Positions 1 to 8,354 of a stretch of 39,420 nucleotides of DNA are shown here, one piece after another; position 1 is the first letter of the stretch; the number at the start of each line of letters is the position of its first letter. The notes beneath the pieces were generated by a model. It did no database searches. It saw only the letters and a program-made list of their open reading frames with translations, and had not been told where the DNA came from. The DNA is from Ruminococcus sp. CAG:563. Lineage in GTDB: Bacteria > Bacillota > Clostridia > Oscillospirales > Acutalibacteraceae. A program made the position numbers and the translations under genes. The DNA lies in the NCBI GenBank assembly GCA_000434915.1, contig FR882049.1, forward strand, positions 1-39,420, written 5' to 3'.

Positions 1-164
1 CTTGAACCCGAGAGGGTCTGAGCGTTAGCCCTCAATTTATCACAAATCAAAAATTCTGCGCCGAAATTGTCTTTCATCAACATTTAAGGCGTGAAAGTGT
101 GCATTGTATCATAAAAACAAATTATATTTATCCTTATCACTTCTTCAATATCGAAATCAAATGC

Positions 165-206
165 AAAATCTCCGACACGGTATCAGCTGTATCGGAGATT
201 TTTTAT
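165..206. terminator. Intrinsic terminator hairpin below murC
   Basis: An inverted repeat pairs AAAATCTCCGA (165-175) with TCGGAGATTTT (192-202). The inner part, CACGG/CTGT around TATCAG, also pairs partly. The + strand continues into a T run (about 199-206). It can end a rightward transcript entering from outside the window, and in reverse it can serve murC. Bases 1-164 hold no gene I can support. Confidence 0.7.
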
Positions 207-225
207 TTATATTCCTATTCTGTTA

Positions 226-1608
226 TCACATATTTGCATCTTCAAGCCTTTTTATCATAATCTTTGCAGCCTTGTAGATATCGCCGCAGCCGAGTGTAAT
301 AACGAGATCACCGCTCTGAACATGAGCGAGAACATAATCGGCAACTTCATCAAAGGTGTTGAACCATACACTGCCGGGAATCTTTGCGGCAAGCTGTGAA
401 GTATAAACGCCCTCCGTATTGATCTCTCTCGAGCCCATGATCTCGGTCATAACGCACTCATCGGGAATTTTTAATACCTCAGCGAAATCGTCCATAAGCT
501 TCTTTGTTCTCGAATAGGTGAACGGCTGGAAAACAGCCCAAACCTTTCTGTATTTCATCTGCATCGCCGCTTCGAGTGTAACTCTGAGCTCGGTCGGATG
601 GTGAGCATAATCATCGGCAAAGGTAATGCCGTTGAGCTTTGCGAGAATTTCAAATCTCCTGCATGCTCCGCCGAACTGTTCGAGCGAGGCTATCGCCTTA
701 TCAAACGAAATTCCGCAGTAATCCGCCGCCGCAAGAGCCGCAAGAGCGTTTGTGACATTGTGCTTTCCGGGAACCTTAAGCTTTACGCTGCCGATTTTTT
801 CACCCTTCTTGTAAGCGTCAAAATGAGCAAAAGCATTCACCATTTCAACATTTTCGGCATAAAAATCGTTGGACTTGTCAAGGCCGAAGGTTATCATGTC
901 CTTACCGCCGACGTCGGCAACCGCCTTGAGTGTGTTAGCATCGTCGCCATTATAAATAACTGCCTTGTTCGCCATTTTAGCAAACTTATTGAAGGATTTT
1001 ATGATATTTTCAATGTTTTTAAAATATTCAAGGTGATCCGCATCAACGTTGAGAATTATTGCGATATCGGGATCAAGCTTTAAGAAATGGTCCTTGAATT
1101 CGCACGCTTCGCAGACCATATTCTGCGTTTCGCCTACCCTGCCGTGGCTGTGGATAAGCGGAAGCTCACCGCCGATTACGGCCGACGGATCTTTGCCGCA
1201 CTGAATCATAATCTGAGTGAGCATCGACGAAACCGTAGTTTTGCCGTGAGTGCCGCAAACACAGTAGCAATCCGAATAGAGTCTTGTTATAGCACCGAGC
1301 AGGTCGGCACGCTCAACGGTCGGGATTCCTGAATTATTCGCCGCAACAAGCTCAGGGTTGTCAGGCAGAATTGCTGCCGTGTAAACGATAAGCTCCGCAC
1401 CCTCTATGTTCTCGGCCTTTTGACCGAGAGTTACGGGGATTCCGAGACTGCGAACCCTTGCAAGAGTGTCGGTCTCGTTATTGTCGGAGCCTGAAAGCTC
1501 ATAGCCCTCCTTGTGAAGAATCTCGGCAAGCGGACACATGCCCGAACCGCCGATTCCTATAAAATGAACTCGTTTAACCTTTTTGAGTAATTCATCTATC
1601 TCGTACAA
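226..1608 (-). CDS. murC: UDP-N-acetylmuramate--L-alanine ligase
   Basis: Cytoplasmic Mur ligase that uses ATP to add L-alanine to UDP-MurNAc, the first peptide step of peptidoglycan precursor synthesis. The 460 residues match the family length. The N-terminal nucleotide motif HFIGIGGSGM is at about 15-24, the ATP P-loop GTHGKTT at 119-125, the central-domain NVDADHLEYF motif follows, and DYAHHPTEL marks the C-terminal domain. The chosen start is TTG at 1608, eight bases after GGAG (AGGAGATGATATC then TTG); no in-frame ATG has a comparable site. A TATAAT-like -10 lies at 1641-1646 with only a poor -35. It stands alone, divergent from dpaA, with no other cell-wall gene nearby. Confidence 0.96.
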   Translation of the reverse strand: MYEIDELLKKVKRVHFIGIGGSGMCPLAEILHKEGYELSGSDNNETDTLARVRSLGIPVTLGQKAENIEGAELIVYTAAILPDNPELVAANNSGIPTVERADLLGAITRLYSDCYCVCGTHGKTTVSSMLTQIMIQCGKDPSAVIGGELPLIHSHGRVGETQNMVCEACEFKDHFLKLDPDIAIILNVDADHLEYFKNIENIIKSFNKFAKMANKAVIYNGDDANTLKAVADVGGKDMITFGLDKSNDFYAENVEMVNAFAHFDAYKKGEKIGSVKLKVPGKHNVTNALAALAAADYCGISFDKAIASLEQFGGACRRFEILAKLNGITFADDYAHHPTELRVTLEAAMQMKYRKVWAVFQPFTYSRTKKLMDDFAEVLKIPDECVMTEIMGSREINTEGVYTSQLAAKIPGSVWFNTFDEVADYVLAHVQSGDLVITLGCGDIYKAAKIMIKRLEDANM

Positions 1609-1691
1609 GATATCATCTCCTATCAGTCTGTTACGCTTTAATTATAAGGCATAACAGGAAAAAAATAAATAGTAAATTGAAATATTTTAGC

Positions 1692-1718
1692 ACCTGCACA
1701 AAATTTTGTCATATGATA
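1692..1718 (+). promoter_or_regulatory. Putative sigma-K promoter of dpaAB
   Basis: CATATGATA at 1710-1718 fits the sigma-K -10 pattern CATANNNTA exactly, and ACC at 1692-1694 lies 15 bases upstream as a -35. No good sigma-A promoter is visible in the 1609-1781 gap on this strand. Sigma-K (late mother-cell) control is the established pattern for dipicolinate synthase genes, so site and gene agree. This is inference from motif and context. Confidence 0.5.
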
Positions 1719-1781
1719 CAGTGGAGGCAGAAGTACGGCATACTCTGCGCTTCATAATATTTTGAAAGGAATGACCGTAAA

Positions 1782-2585
1782 ATGCAGGCAGAAAAATTTC
1801 TTGTAATCGGCAGCGACAAAAAAATGCAGGCGTGCCGCAGCCGGCTGACCGATCTTGGCTTTGACGCTTCATGCTGCGACGGCGACACATTGAAACAGAT
1901 GCTTCCGTTTTATTGCAACATAATTTTGCCGATACCGACGCTTGCAAACGGTGTTATTTCGGGGACAGGGATATCCGTCAGCGAGCTTTGCGAGAAGCTT
2001 TCGGAAAATCAGCTCGTTTTTTACGGGAATCTCGGCAATAACCCATTCGGTGCAAGCGGCAAAAGCTACTATAACGAAAGCTTTCTTGTTAAAAACTCAC
2101 GTCTCACAGCGCAGGGTGCAATGCGAATCATACTCGAAAACACCGACCGAGATGTCTACACGCTCAAAGCCGCCGTGCTCGGATACGGCAGATGCGGCAG
2201 AGCAATTTGCAAGTCGCTTCAATCAAACGGAGTAAGCACAACGGTCGTCACGAGAAACCCGTTCAGTGCCGCCCTTGCCGAAAATGAAAGGCTTGAATCA
2301 ACCGATTTTAAAATTTTTTGTAAAAAGGCCGCCGATTTTGACGTCATAGTGAACACTGTTCCTCATAATATATTGAGCAAAAAAACAATGGAAAAGCTGA
2401 CTAAGCGAAATTTATACATTGAAATTGCGTCAAAGCCATACGGCTTCAATATAAACGAAATTGACAAATACAATTTCAGATATGTCCTTGCAGAAAGCCT
2501 GCCGGGCCGCTTCACACCGACAAGTGCAGGCGCAAACATTGCCGATACGGTCATCGAGATGATAAAGGAGGATAAGAATGAATAA
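1782..2585 (+). CDS. dpaA: Dipicolinate synthase subunit A
   Basis: The A subunit with DpaB forms dipicolinate synthase (SpoVFA/B), which oxidises a lysine-pathway intermediate to dipicolinic acid in the sporulating mother cell. The 267 residues show a DpaA-type N-terminal region and a Rossmann fold around AVLGYGRCGRAICKSL (about 129-144), consistent with NAD(P) binding. The ATG at 1782 follows AAGGAA at somewhat long spacing. The gene overlaps dpaB by eight bases, so translation is probably coupled. The pair shows that the organism makes heat-resistant spores and does not need the EtfA-based route used by clostridia that lack dpaAB. Confidence 0.9.
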   Translation: MQAEKFLVIGSDKKMQACRSRLTDLGFDASCCDGDTLKQMLPFYCNIILPIPTLANGVISGTGISVSELCEKLSENQLVFYGNLGNNPFGASGKSYYNESFLVKNSRLTAQGAMRIILENTDRDVYTLKAAVLGYGRCGRAICKSLQSNGVSTTVVTRNPFSAALAENERLESTDFKIFCKKAADFDVIVNTVPHNILSKKTMEKLTKRNLYIEIASKPYGFNINEIDKYNFRYVLAESLPGRFTPTSAGANIADTVIEMIKEDKNE

Positions 2586-3156
2586 GGTTGTGGGCTTTGC
2601 CATGTGCGGTTCGTTCTGCACCTTCAAAGAAGTAATTCCGCAGATTGAAATACTTAAAAAGCTGAATTACGATATAGTTCCGATAATGTCGGAGATCGCA
2701 TATGAGACCGACACACGATTCGGCAAGGCCGAGGATTTCAGAAGCAGAATAGAAACAATATGCAAGCACGAAATTTTACACACGATCCCGCAGGTTGAGC
2801 CTGTCGGTCCGAAGAAACTGCTTGATGTGCTTGTTATCGCTCCATGCACGGGCAACACCGCCGCCAAGCTTGCCAACGGGATAACCGACACATCGGTAAC
2901 TATGGCGGCAAAATCGCATTTGAGAAACGGCAGACCCGTTGTCATCGCCGTTTCGACGAATGACGGGCTTGCATGTGCGGCCAAAAACATAGGAGCCTTG
3001 CTCAATTACAGAAATATATGGCTTGTTCCGTTCAGACAGGACGATCACGAAAAGAAGCCGCGTTCGCTTGCCGCCGACTTCACACTTATACCGGCTGCCG
3101 TCGAAGCTGCACTCAAAGGTGAACAGCTTCAGCCGATAGCAAGTGAGCCGAAATAA
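2578..3156 (+). CDS. dpaB: Dipicolinate synthase subunit B (flavoprotein)
   Basis: Partner of DpaA, from the HFCD/flavoprotein family that also contains phosphopantothenoylcysteine decarboxylases. The 192 residues begin VVGFAMCGSFCTF, the family's N-terminal strand and flavin-contact segment. APCTGNTAAKLANGITD at about 90-106 is the hallmark flavin/substrate loop. The ATG at 2578 has a strong GGAGG six bases upstream, inside the end of dpaA. A terminator hairpin follows at 3182-3216, so this is a two-gene operon. The function is secure from family and pairing. Confidence 0.93.
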   Translation: MNKVVGFAMCGSFCTFKEVIPQIEILKKLNYDIVPIMSEIAYETDTRFGKAEDFRSRIETICKHEILHTIPQVEPVGPKKLLDVLVIAPCTGNTAAKLANGITDTSVTMAAKSHLRNGRPVVIAVSTNDGLACAAKNIGALLNYRNIWLVPFRQDDHEKKPRSLAADFTLIPAAVEAALKGEQLQPIASEPK

Positions 3157-3181
3157 AAAATACCTTCATTTAAAGCAAAAT

Positions 3182-3216
3182 AAATCTGCCGCAGCAACCG
3201 TTGCGACAGATTTTCT
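3182..3216. terminator. Bidirectional terminator between dpaB and aroF
   Basis: AAATCTG-CCGCA (from 3182) pairs with TGCG-ACAGATTT (to about 3213) around a short loop, followed by TTTTC on the + strand and by T-rich sequence in reverse. It lies between the convergent dpaB and aroF ends and can serve both. Confidence 0.75.
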
Positions 3217-3233
3217 TATATTATTGTAACAAA

Positions 3234-4262
3234 TTACAGCTTATCCGCTATCTCGAAGATGAGCTTTTCGGTCTTTTCCCAACCGAGACACGGGTCGGTG
3301 ATTGACTGTCCGTAAACGCCGCCGTCCGTTTTCTGTGCACCGTCCTCAATGTAGCTCTCAATCATGAGACCCTTGCAGAGCTTTTTGATATCGGGATTCT
3401 CTCTCATACTGTGGATAACATCAAGAGCGATTCTCGGCTGTTCTCTGAATTTCTTGCCCGAGTTTGCATGGTTCGTGTCAACTATAACGGCAGGATTCTC
3501 AAGTCCCGACTTCTGATAAAGCTCGTTGAGCTTAACAAGATCCTCATAGTGATAGTTCGACACATTCTGGCCGTCGGTCGTCTGGAATCCTCTGAGAATT
3601 GCGTGCGAAAGCGGATTGCCGAGGCTCTCAACCTCCCATCCGCGGTAAATAAACGTATGGCTGTGATGACCGGCCGTGATTGCGTTCATCATGATCGAAA
3701 GGTCTCCGCCTGTCGGATTTTTAAGTCCGACGGGAATGTCAAGTCCGCTCGCGGTGAGTCTGTGCTGCTGATTTTCAACAGATCTTGCGCCAACTGCAAC
3801 GTATGAAAGCAAATCGGAAAGATATCTGTGGTTATCGGGATAGAGCATCTCGTCTGCCGAGGAAAGGCCGTAATCCCTGAGTGCACTCATGTGAAGCTCA
3901 CGGATAGCAACAATGCCCTTGAGCATATCCGGGTGCGAATTCGGGTCGGGCTGATGAAGCATACCCTTGTAGCCGTCACCGGTTGTTCTCGGCTTATTGG
4001 TGTAAATTCTCGGTATAATAATGATTTTATCCTCAACCTGCTCGCTGACCTTTTTCAGCCTGCCGATATAGTCGAGAACCGAGTCGTTTCTGTCCGCCGA
4101 GCATGGGCCGATAACAAGCAGAAACTTGTCGCTTTTGCCCTCAAAAACGTCCTTTATTTCCTTATCTCGCTTTGCCTTGACAGCCTTCATGCTGTCTGTC
4201 ACGGGATAGTGAGCCTTTACATCCTGCGGTATCGGCAGCTTGTGGTAGAATTTCATGTTCAT
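3234..4262 (-). CDS. aroF: 3-deoxy-7-phosphoheptulonate (DAHP) synthase, type I
   Basis: Condenses phosphoenolpyruvate with erythrose 4-phosphate to DAHP, the committed step of the shikimate pathway. The 342 residues match the AroF/G/H class: GPCSA at about 52-56, IPRIYTNKPRTT corresponding to the family's KPRT substrate loop, and later VGLKNPTGG and DTNHANSGK motifs that carry metal and substrate ligands. The start at 4262 (ATG AAC ATG) is chosen; the second ATG, two codons in, is also possible. It is the last gene of the aro operon, 19 bases after tyrA. I cannot tell its feedback class from sequence. The symbol is generic: aroF, aroG and aroH are equivalent at this level. Confidence 0.92.
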   Translation of the reverse strand: MNMKFYHKLPIPQDVKAHYPVTDSMKAVKAKRDKEIKDVFEGKSDKFLLVIGPCSADRNDSVLDYIGRLKKVSEQVEDKIIIIPRIYTNKPRTTGDGYKGMLHQPDPNSHPDMLKGIVAIRELHMSALRDYGLSSADEMLYPDNHRYLSDLLSYVAVGARSVENQQHRLTASGLDIPVGLKNPTGGDLSIMMNAITAGHHSHTFIYRGWEVESLGNPLSHAILRGFQTTDGQNVSNYHYEDLVKLNELYQKSGLENPAVIVDTNHANSGKKFREQPRIALDVIHSMRENPDIKKLCKGLMIESYIEDGAQKTDGGVYGQSITDPCLGWEKTEKLIFEIADKL

Positions 4263-4281
4263 AATATATCAATCCTTTGCT

Positions 4282-5151
4282 TTAATTTGCTTTCGGTTTA
4301 TCAAATTTCTCTCTTCGCTGTGTGGAAATCCTCATCATTTCGCACATGCCATCTTTATCCTCATTTTCAAGCATGTTGCGAAGCGTCGTGAACTGATTGA
4401 TGAAGTTATCCATCTCGTCAAGGAGAAATTGCTTATTTCTTATAAAAAGCTCACTCCACATTTCGCCGTTGATTTTGGCGATTCTCGTGAGATCACGGAA
4501 CGAATCGCCCGTGTAAGCCTCAAAGCCGGGAGTGTCGTTCGTACACATCAGCGAAACGGCAATACAGTGGGTCAACTGCGAAAGGAAAGCAATCATTCTG
4601 TCATGCGACTCTGCGTCAAGCACACTGATACGGTAAAAGCCAAGCTCCTCGCCGAGCTTTTTGCAGCATTCGATCGCTTCTTCGGAGTTTTTCTCGGTAG
4701 GAACAACAATATAGTTTGCGCCGTGGAAAACAGTCTCGTCGCTGTGCCTTACTCCGCTGCGCTCACGGCCTGCCATCGGGTGAGCCGCAATGAACTCGAC
4801 ACCCTCGGGCATGAGTGCCTGAGCATCCGAAAGAATACAGCTTTTGACACCTGTTACGTCCGTGCAAAGCGTGCCTTTTTTTATCATCTTGCCGTATTTA
4901 TTCAGCCATTCGATAAATGTGTGCGGATAGAGCGAGAAAACTATCACGTCCGCCCATGCAAGATACTCCTTTGTAACCGCCGTTGTGCCGTCCTCCAGGA
5001 AGCCCTTGTCTATGGCATATTCAATGTCGCTGCTGTCGAGGGTAATTGCCCTGACCTTGTAGCCCTTTTTAGTCAGTGCCTTAGCGTAGCTGCCGCCGAT
5101 AAGTCCGAGACCGACTATAAGAATTTTTGTTTTGTTGTCTATCTTTTTCAT
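4282..5151 (-). CDS. tyrA: Prephenate dehydrogenase
   Basis: Oxidatively decarboxylates prephenate to 4-hydroxyphenylpyruvate for tyrosine synthesis. An N-terminal NAD-binding motif ILIVGLGLIGGSYAKAL sits at about 9-25, and AAHPMAGRERSG in the middle is the family's substrate-binding HPMAG signature. At 289 residues it lacks the C-terminal ACT domain of many Bacillus homologues, so feedback control by tyrosine through an ACT domain is not expected. The ATG at 5151 starts one base after the aroA stop, with its SD (AAGG) inside the aroA end, which implies translational coupling. Confidence 0.92.
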   Translation of the reverse strand: MKKIDNKTKILIVGLGLIGGSYAKALTKKGYKVRAITLDSSDIEYAIDKGFLEDGTTAVTKEYLAWADVIVFSLYPHTFIEWLNKYGKMIKKGTLCTDVTGVKSCILSDAQALMPEGVEFIAAHPMAGRERSGVRHSDETVFHGANYIVVPTEKNSEEAIECCKKLGEELGFYRISVLDAESHDRMIAFLSQLTHCIAVSLMCTNDTPGFEAYTGDSFRDLTRIAKINGEMWSELFIRNKQFLLDEMDNFINQFTTLRNMLENEDKDGMCEMMRISTQRREKFDKPKAN

Positions 5152-5152
5152 A

Positions 5153-6358
5153 TTAACCTTCTTCTGTTTCTATTCCGAGGGAATTGAGCATTGTGAAAAA
5201 CTGCGGCATACTCTTTGAAACCGCCTGAGCTCCGTTGATTCTGCCGCCGAACTGCGTCAGCATAATTACAAGTGACATTACGATTCTGTGGTCATTGTGG
5301 CCGTCAAGAGCTTCATTCGGTGCATGAATACCGGACGGGTCAACGGTTATCGTATTTTCTTCAACCGTGACCTTGACGCCGAGCTTTTCAAGCTCCTCGG
5401 CCATTGCTCCGCCCCTGTCGCTCTCCTTGATTTTGAGCCTTGCCGTGTCCCTAAGCGTCACGCCGTTAAGACAAGCGGCCAGTGACATAAGTATCGGCCC
5501 GAGGTCGGGACAATCCTTTATTGAAATCTCAGGTCTGCCCGATTCCAGCATCGGGAAAAACAACCGCCATACTCTGTCTCCCTGGCACGAATTATTATTG
5601 AGATTATCAAGCTTCACATCGCCGCCGATATAGTTCAATGCACCGAAAAAGGCTGCTCCCGACTCATCCGCTTCAACGTTTATTATGCCGGGACTCCGAC
5701 GGTTTTGTGAGCCTTTTATGAACCACTCACGCTCGGATCTCTTTTCAATAACGATTCCGAAAGCGGCGAGCGAAGCGACCGTCATGTCGATATACGAAAG
5801 GCTTTCCGGCTCGGTTGTGAGCCTTATTACGCTGTCACCCTCAAGCGTTGGAAGTGCAAGCATAAGACCCGTTATGAACTGACTGCTGATGTTGCCGGGA
5901 ACTTCATACTCCCCTGACTTCAATCCGCCGCAGACGGTGATTTTCTCGCCGTCCGACTGCCACAAGAAGCCGTTTTTCTCGCAGATTTCGCCGTAGACGG
6001 AATGAGGTCTTTCAATAAGCCTCGGCGAACCGTAAAGCTCCGTTTTCACCGAGTCGAGACAAAGCGGAATCATAAAGCGAAGCGTGCTTCCGCTCTCTCT
6101 GCAATGAAGCCTGCGGAGGCTTTCTCCCCTGCCGTTCGTTCCGTGAACCGTGCATCTGCCGTGGGAATAATCAATTTTCGCACCGAGAGTTTTGAGGCAG
6201 TCTATCGTTGCGCCGATATCCTCGTTGAGCGACAAGCCGTTGATTATCGTTTCACCGTCGGTCAGAGCAGCATTGATAAGCAAGCGATGAGCAACGCTCT
6301 TTGACGACGGAATCGAAACAACGCCCGACGCCGTTCCTTTTTTTATTGTTATGTTCAT
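5153..6358 (-). CDS. aroA: 3-phosphoshikimate 1-carboxyvinyltransferase (EPSP synthase)
   Basis: Transfers the enolpyruvyl group of PEP to shikimate 3-phosphate. The 401 residues include SIPSSKSVAHRLL near the N terminus (SKS contact with shikimate 3-phosphate), CRESGSTLRFMIPL at about 85-98 (PEP/phosphate loop) and DGHNDHRIVMSL near the C terminus. The ATG at 6358 follows GGAG with eight-base spacing. A 316-bp gap separates it from aroQ upstream, the only large break in the operon. An imperfect hairpin (AATACTTCT/AGAAGTATT) lies just upstream of the SD, so it may have its own promoter or a translation-control structure. Confidence 0.95.
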   Translation of the reverse strand: MNITIKKGTASGVVSIPSSKSVAHRLLINAALTDGETIINGLSLNEDIGATIDCLKTLGAKIDYSHGRCTVHGTNGRGESLRRLHCRESGSTLRFMIPLCLDSVKTELYGSPRLIERPHSVYGEICEKNGFLWQSDGEKITVCGGLKSGEYEVPGNISSQFITGLMLALPTLEGDSVIRLTTEPESLSYIDMTVASLAAFGIVIEKRSEREWFIKGSQNRRSPGIINVEADESGAAFFGALNYIGGDVKLDNLNNNSCQGDRVWRLFFPMLESGRPEISIKDCPDLGPILMSLAACLNGVTLRDTARLKIKESDRGGAMAEELEKLGVKVTVEENTITVDPSGIHAPNEALDGHNDHRIVMSLVIMLTQFGGRINGAQAVSKSMPQFFTMLNSLGIETEEG

Positions 6359-6674
6359 GATATCATCTCCATAATACTTCTCTAATCAAAGAAGTATTGA
6401 CGGTTTTTTCTTGCATTGGGTCATTCAAGCGGAGACCGAAAACAGTTCGACTTTAAAGCACACCCGTTTTTGTTCTTCGAAGGATATATTCTTATATGCC
6501 GAGAGGGATAAAAATCGTATCACAAAAATTTCCCTTGAATTCTTGACGAGAGATTTTTTCGTTAGACGGATTTTGTTTCTTCTCTGCTTAAGGAAACTTT
6601 GTTCACATTGCATTTTGCAGGTCGGGAGCTGTACTTTTGTACTGCCCCGAGCGAAAAATGTGATGTGGGCAAAT
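6359..6674. other. 316-bp gap inside the aro operon, no gene seen
   Basis: Between aroQ and aroA there is no convincing gene. Visible structures are TCGGG...GTAC-TTTT-GTAC...CCCGA at about 6623-6651 and AATACTTCT/AAGAAGTATT at about 6377-6402, next to the aroA ribosome site. A leftward 62-codon frame (6425-6613) has no SD and no recognisable product, so I do not call it. I see no clear internal promoter. Confidence 0.5.
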
Positions 6675-7097
6675 TTAACTAAGCAGAACGTCTATTGCTT
6701 CGCAATAACCGTCCGTACCATGCCCCTTTATACACGCTACGCAGCACGGTCTGACATAGCTTATCTGTCGGAACTCCTCACGGGAATCTACATCCGAGAT
6801 GTGCACTTCAACGGTGGGTATACCGACTGCCTTGAGCGCATCGGGAATGGCAACGCTGGTGTGCGTGTAAGCCGCAGGGTTCATTACGATACCGTCAACT
6901 ATTTTGTATGACTGCTGAATTTTATCGACAATATCGCCCTCATGGTTTGACTGAAAGAATTCAACCTCGATGCCCTTTTTATCGGCGTAACTCTTTATTT
7001 TTTCGAGGAGATCGGCGTAAGTTTCTCTGCCGTAAATATCAGGCTCTCTGATGCCGAGCATATTGATATTCGGTCCGTTTATTACAAGAATTTTCAT
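6675..7097 (-). CDS. aroQ: 3-dehydroquinate dehydratase, type II
   Basis: Removes water from 3-dehydroquinate in the shikimate pathway. The 140 residues are typical for the dodecameric type II enzyme: NGPNINMLGIREPDIYG at the N terminus with the catalytic Tyr in the YG loop, NPAAYTHTS in the middle and EVHISDVDSREEFR near the C terminus. Many homologues have His or Arg after FR, whereas this one has Gln. The ATG at 7097 overlaps the aroEK stop by four bases (ATGA), so the two are translationally coupled. Confidence 0.94.
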   Translation of the reverse strand: MKILVINGPNINMLGIREPDIYGRETYADLLEKIKSYADKKGIEVEFFQSNHEGDIVDKIQQSYKIVDGIVMNPAAYTHTSVAIPDALKAVGIPTVEVHISDVDSREEFRQISYVRPCCVACIKGHGTDGYCEAIDVLLS

Positions 7098-8350
7098 ACC
7101 TGTTCCTCCTCACAAATGCTGTTATAAATGTTTTCGATATCGGCGGCAACGGTGTTGACATCCCTGTTGGAATCAACCTTGATATTCGCCGCAGAGCAAT
7201 AAATCGGGTAGCGCTCATCATATCGCTTTTGAATCGCTTCACGGTCGCTTCCGAGCGGCCTGTCCGAGGTCGGCACAATGTTTTTAACATCACGGTCAAG
7301 AAAAATCACAATGCCGTTTTGCTTTAAATGCTTCACATTTTCCGCTCTGAGAATCGCTCCGCCGCCGGTCGCAATAACAAAACCGTTCTTCGCTCCGAGC
7401 TCCGAAATAATTTCACTTTCCTTGTCTCTAAATGATTTTTCACCGTTCGACTTGAAGTAATCGGCAATCACACCGTTTGATTTGACAAACTCCTCGTCGG
7501 TATCGTAAAACTCCCTGCCGAGAGCTTTTGCAACTATTTTTCCTATCGTCGTTTTGCCGCTTCCCGGCATTCCGATAAGCACGATATTGAGCTTTTCTTT
7601 ATAAATCTCCGAGAAAACCTTGTCGGTCTTTTCGGTCATTGTTTTGTCGTTGAAAAACAATTCCGCCGCCTTCGCCGCCTGAGCGACAAGCATATAAAGT
7701 CCGTTGACAGCGTTCGTTCCGCAGGCTCTTGCACGGCTGATAAATTCCGTTGTCAGCGGATTGTAAACGGCATCCGCCGCACCGCTTAGATTCGGAAACC
7801 TTTCGGGCTCGACTGCCGAAGCGTCGAGCTTCGGAAACATTCCGACAGGTGTTGTGTTGATGATGACCTCAACCTCGTCCGCCCTTTTGTACATCTCATC
7901 GTATGATATCTCGCCATTTTCCGGATTTCTCGAAACGACGTTTATTTTACGTGCTCCGAGACTCTTTGCAACGGCTCTCGCCGTCTTTGAAGTGCCGCCC
8001 GTACCGAGAATAAATACTTTTTTATCGGTAAGCACGACCTTGCCCTTTTTCAAAAGCTCGGTCATTCCGTAAAAATCGGTGTTATAACCGGTCAGTATGC
8101 CGTTATTGTTAACTATTGTATTGACTGCTCCGATTTTATTCGCCGACTCGTCAATATGATCAAGAAACGGAATCACCGTTTCCTTATAAGGTATCGTAAC
8201 GTTGATACCCTTGAAGTCTTTCTTCGTCATGAACTCGGTCAGTTCTGTTTCCGTCAATTCGCAAAGCCGATAGTCATAATCACCGAGCTTTGCGTGAATA
8301 ACCGCCGAAAAGCTGTGCCCGAGCTTTTTTCCTATGCATCCGTATTCCAT
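7094..8350 (-). CDS. aroEK: Fused shikimate dehydrogenase - shikimate kinase
   Basis: One 418-residue protein carries two consecutive shikimate enzymes. The N-terminal half (about 1-255) is AroE: YGCIGKKLGHSFS substrate motif, NVTIPYKE with the catalytic Lys, NTIVNNNGILTGYNTD, and the NADP site ILGTGGTSKTA. The C-terminal half (about 258-418) is AroK: GMPGSGKTT Walker A, YDTDEEF metal/shikimate motif, ATGGGAI and SDRPL lid region. The fusion would channel 3-dehydroshikimate to shikimate 3-phosphate. A TTG at 8365 is in frame, but the ATG at 8350 has GAGGT just upstream and begins at the AroE consensus, so I use it. It sits four bases after aroC. Confidence 0.94.
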   Translation of the reverse strand: MEYGCIGKKLGHSFSAVIHAKLGDYDYRLCELTETELTEFMTKKDFKGINVTIPYKETVIPFLDHIDESANKIGAVNTIVNNNGILTGYNTDFYGMTELLKKGKVVLTDKKVFILGTGGTSKTARAVAKSLGARKINVVSRNPENGEISYDEMYKRADEVEVIINTTPVGMFPKLDASAVEPERFPNLSGAADAVYNPLTTEFISRARACGTNAVNGLYMLVAQAAKAAELFFNDKTMTEKTDKVFSEIYKEKLNIVLIGMPGSGKTTIGKIVAKALGREFYDTDEEFVKSNGVIADYFKSNGEKSFRDKESEIISELGAKNGFVIATGGGAILRAENVKHLKQNGIVIFLDRDVKNIVPTSDRPLGSDREAIQKRYDERYPIYCSAANIKVDSNRDVNTVAADIENIYNSICEEEQV

Positions 8351-8354
8351 AATC

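Noticed and set aside
598..1332. Rightward frames of 161 and 81 codons inside murC
   Set aside because: Antisense shadows of a secure murC. They lack ribosome sites and family motifs.
6425..6613. 62-codon leftward frame in the aroQ-aroA gap
   Set aside because: No SD, no recognisable motif, and composition like noncoding sequence.
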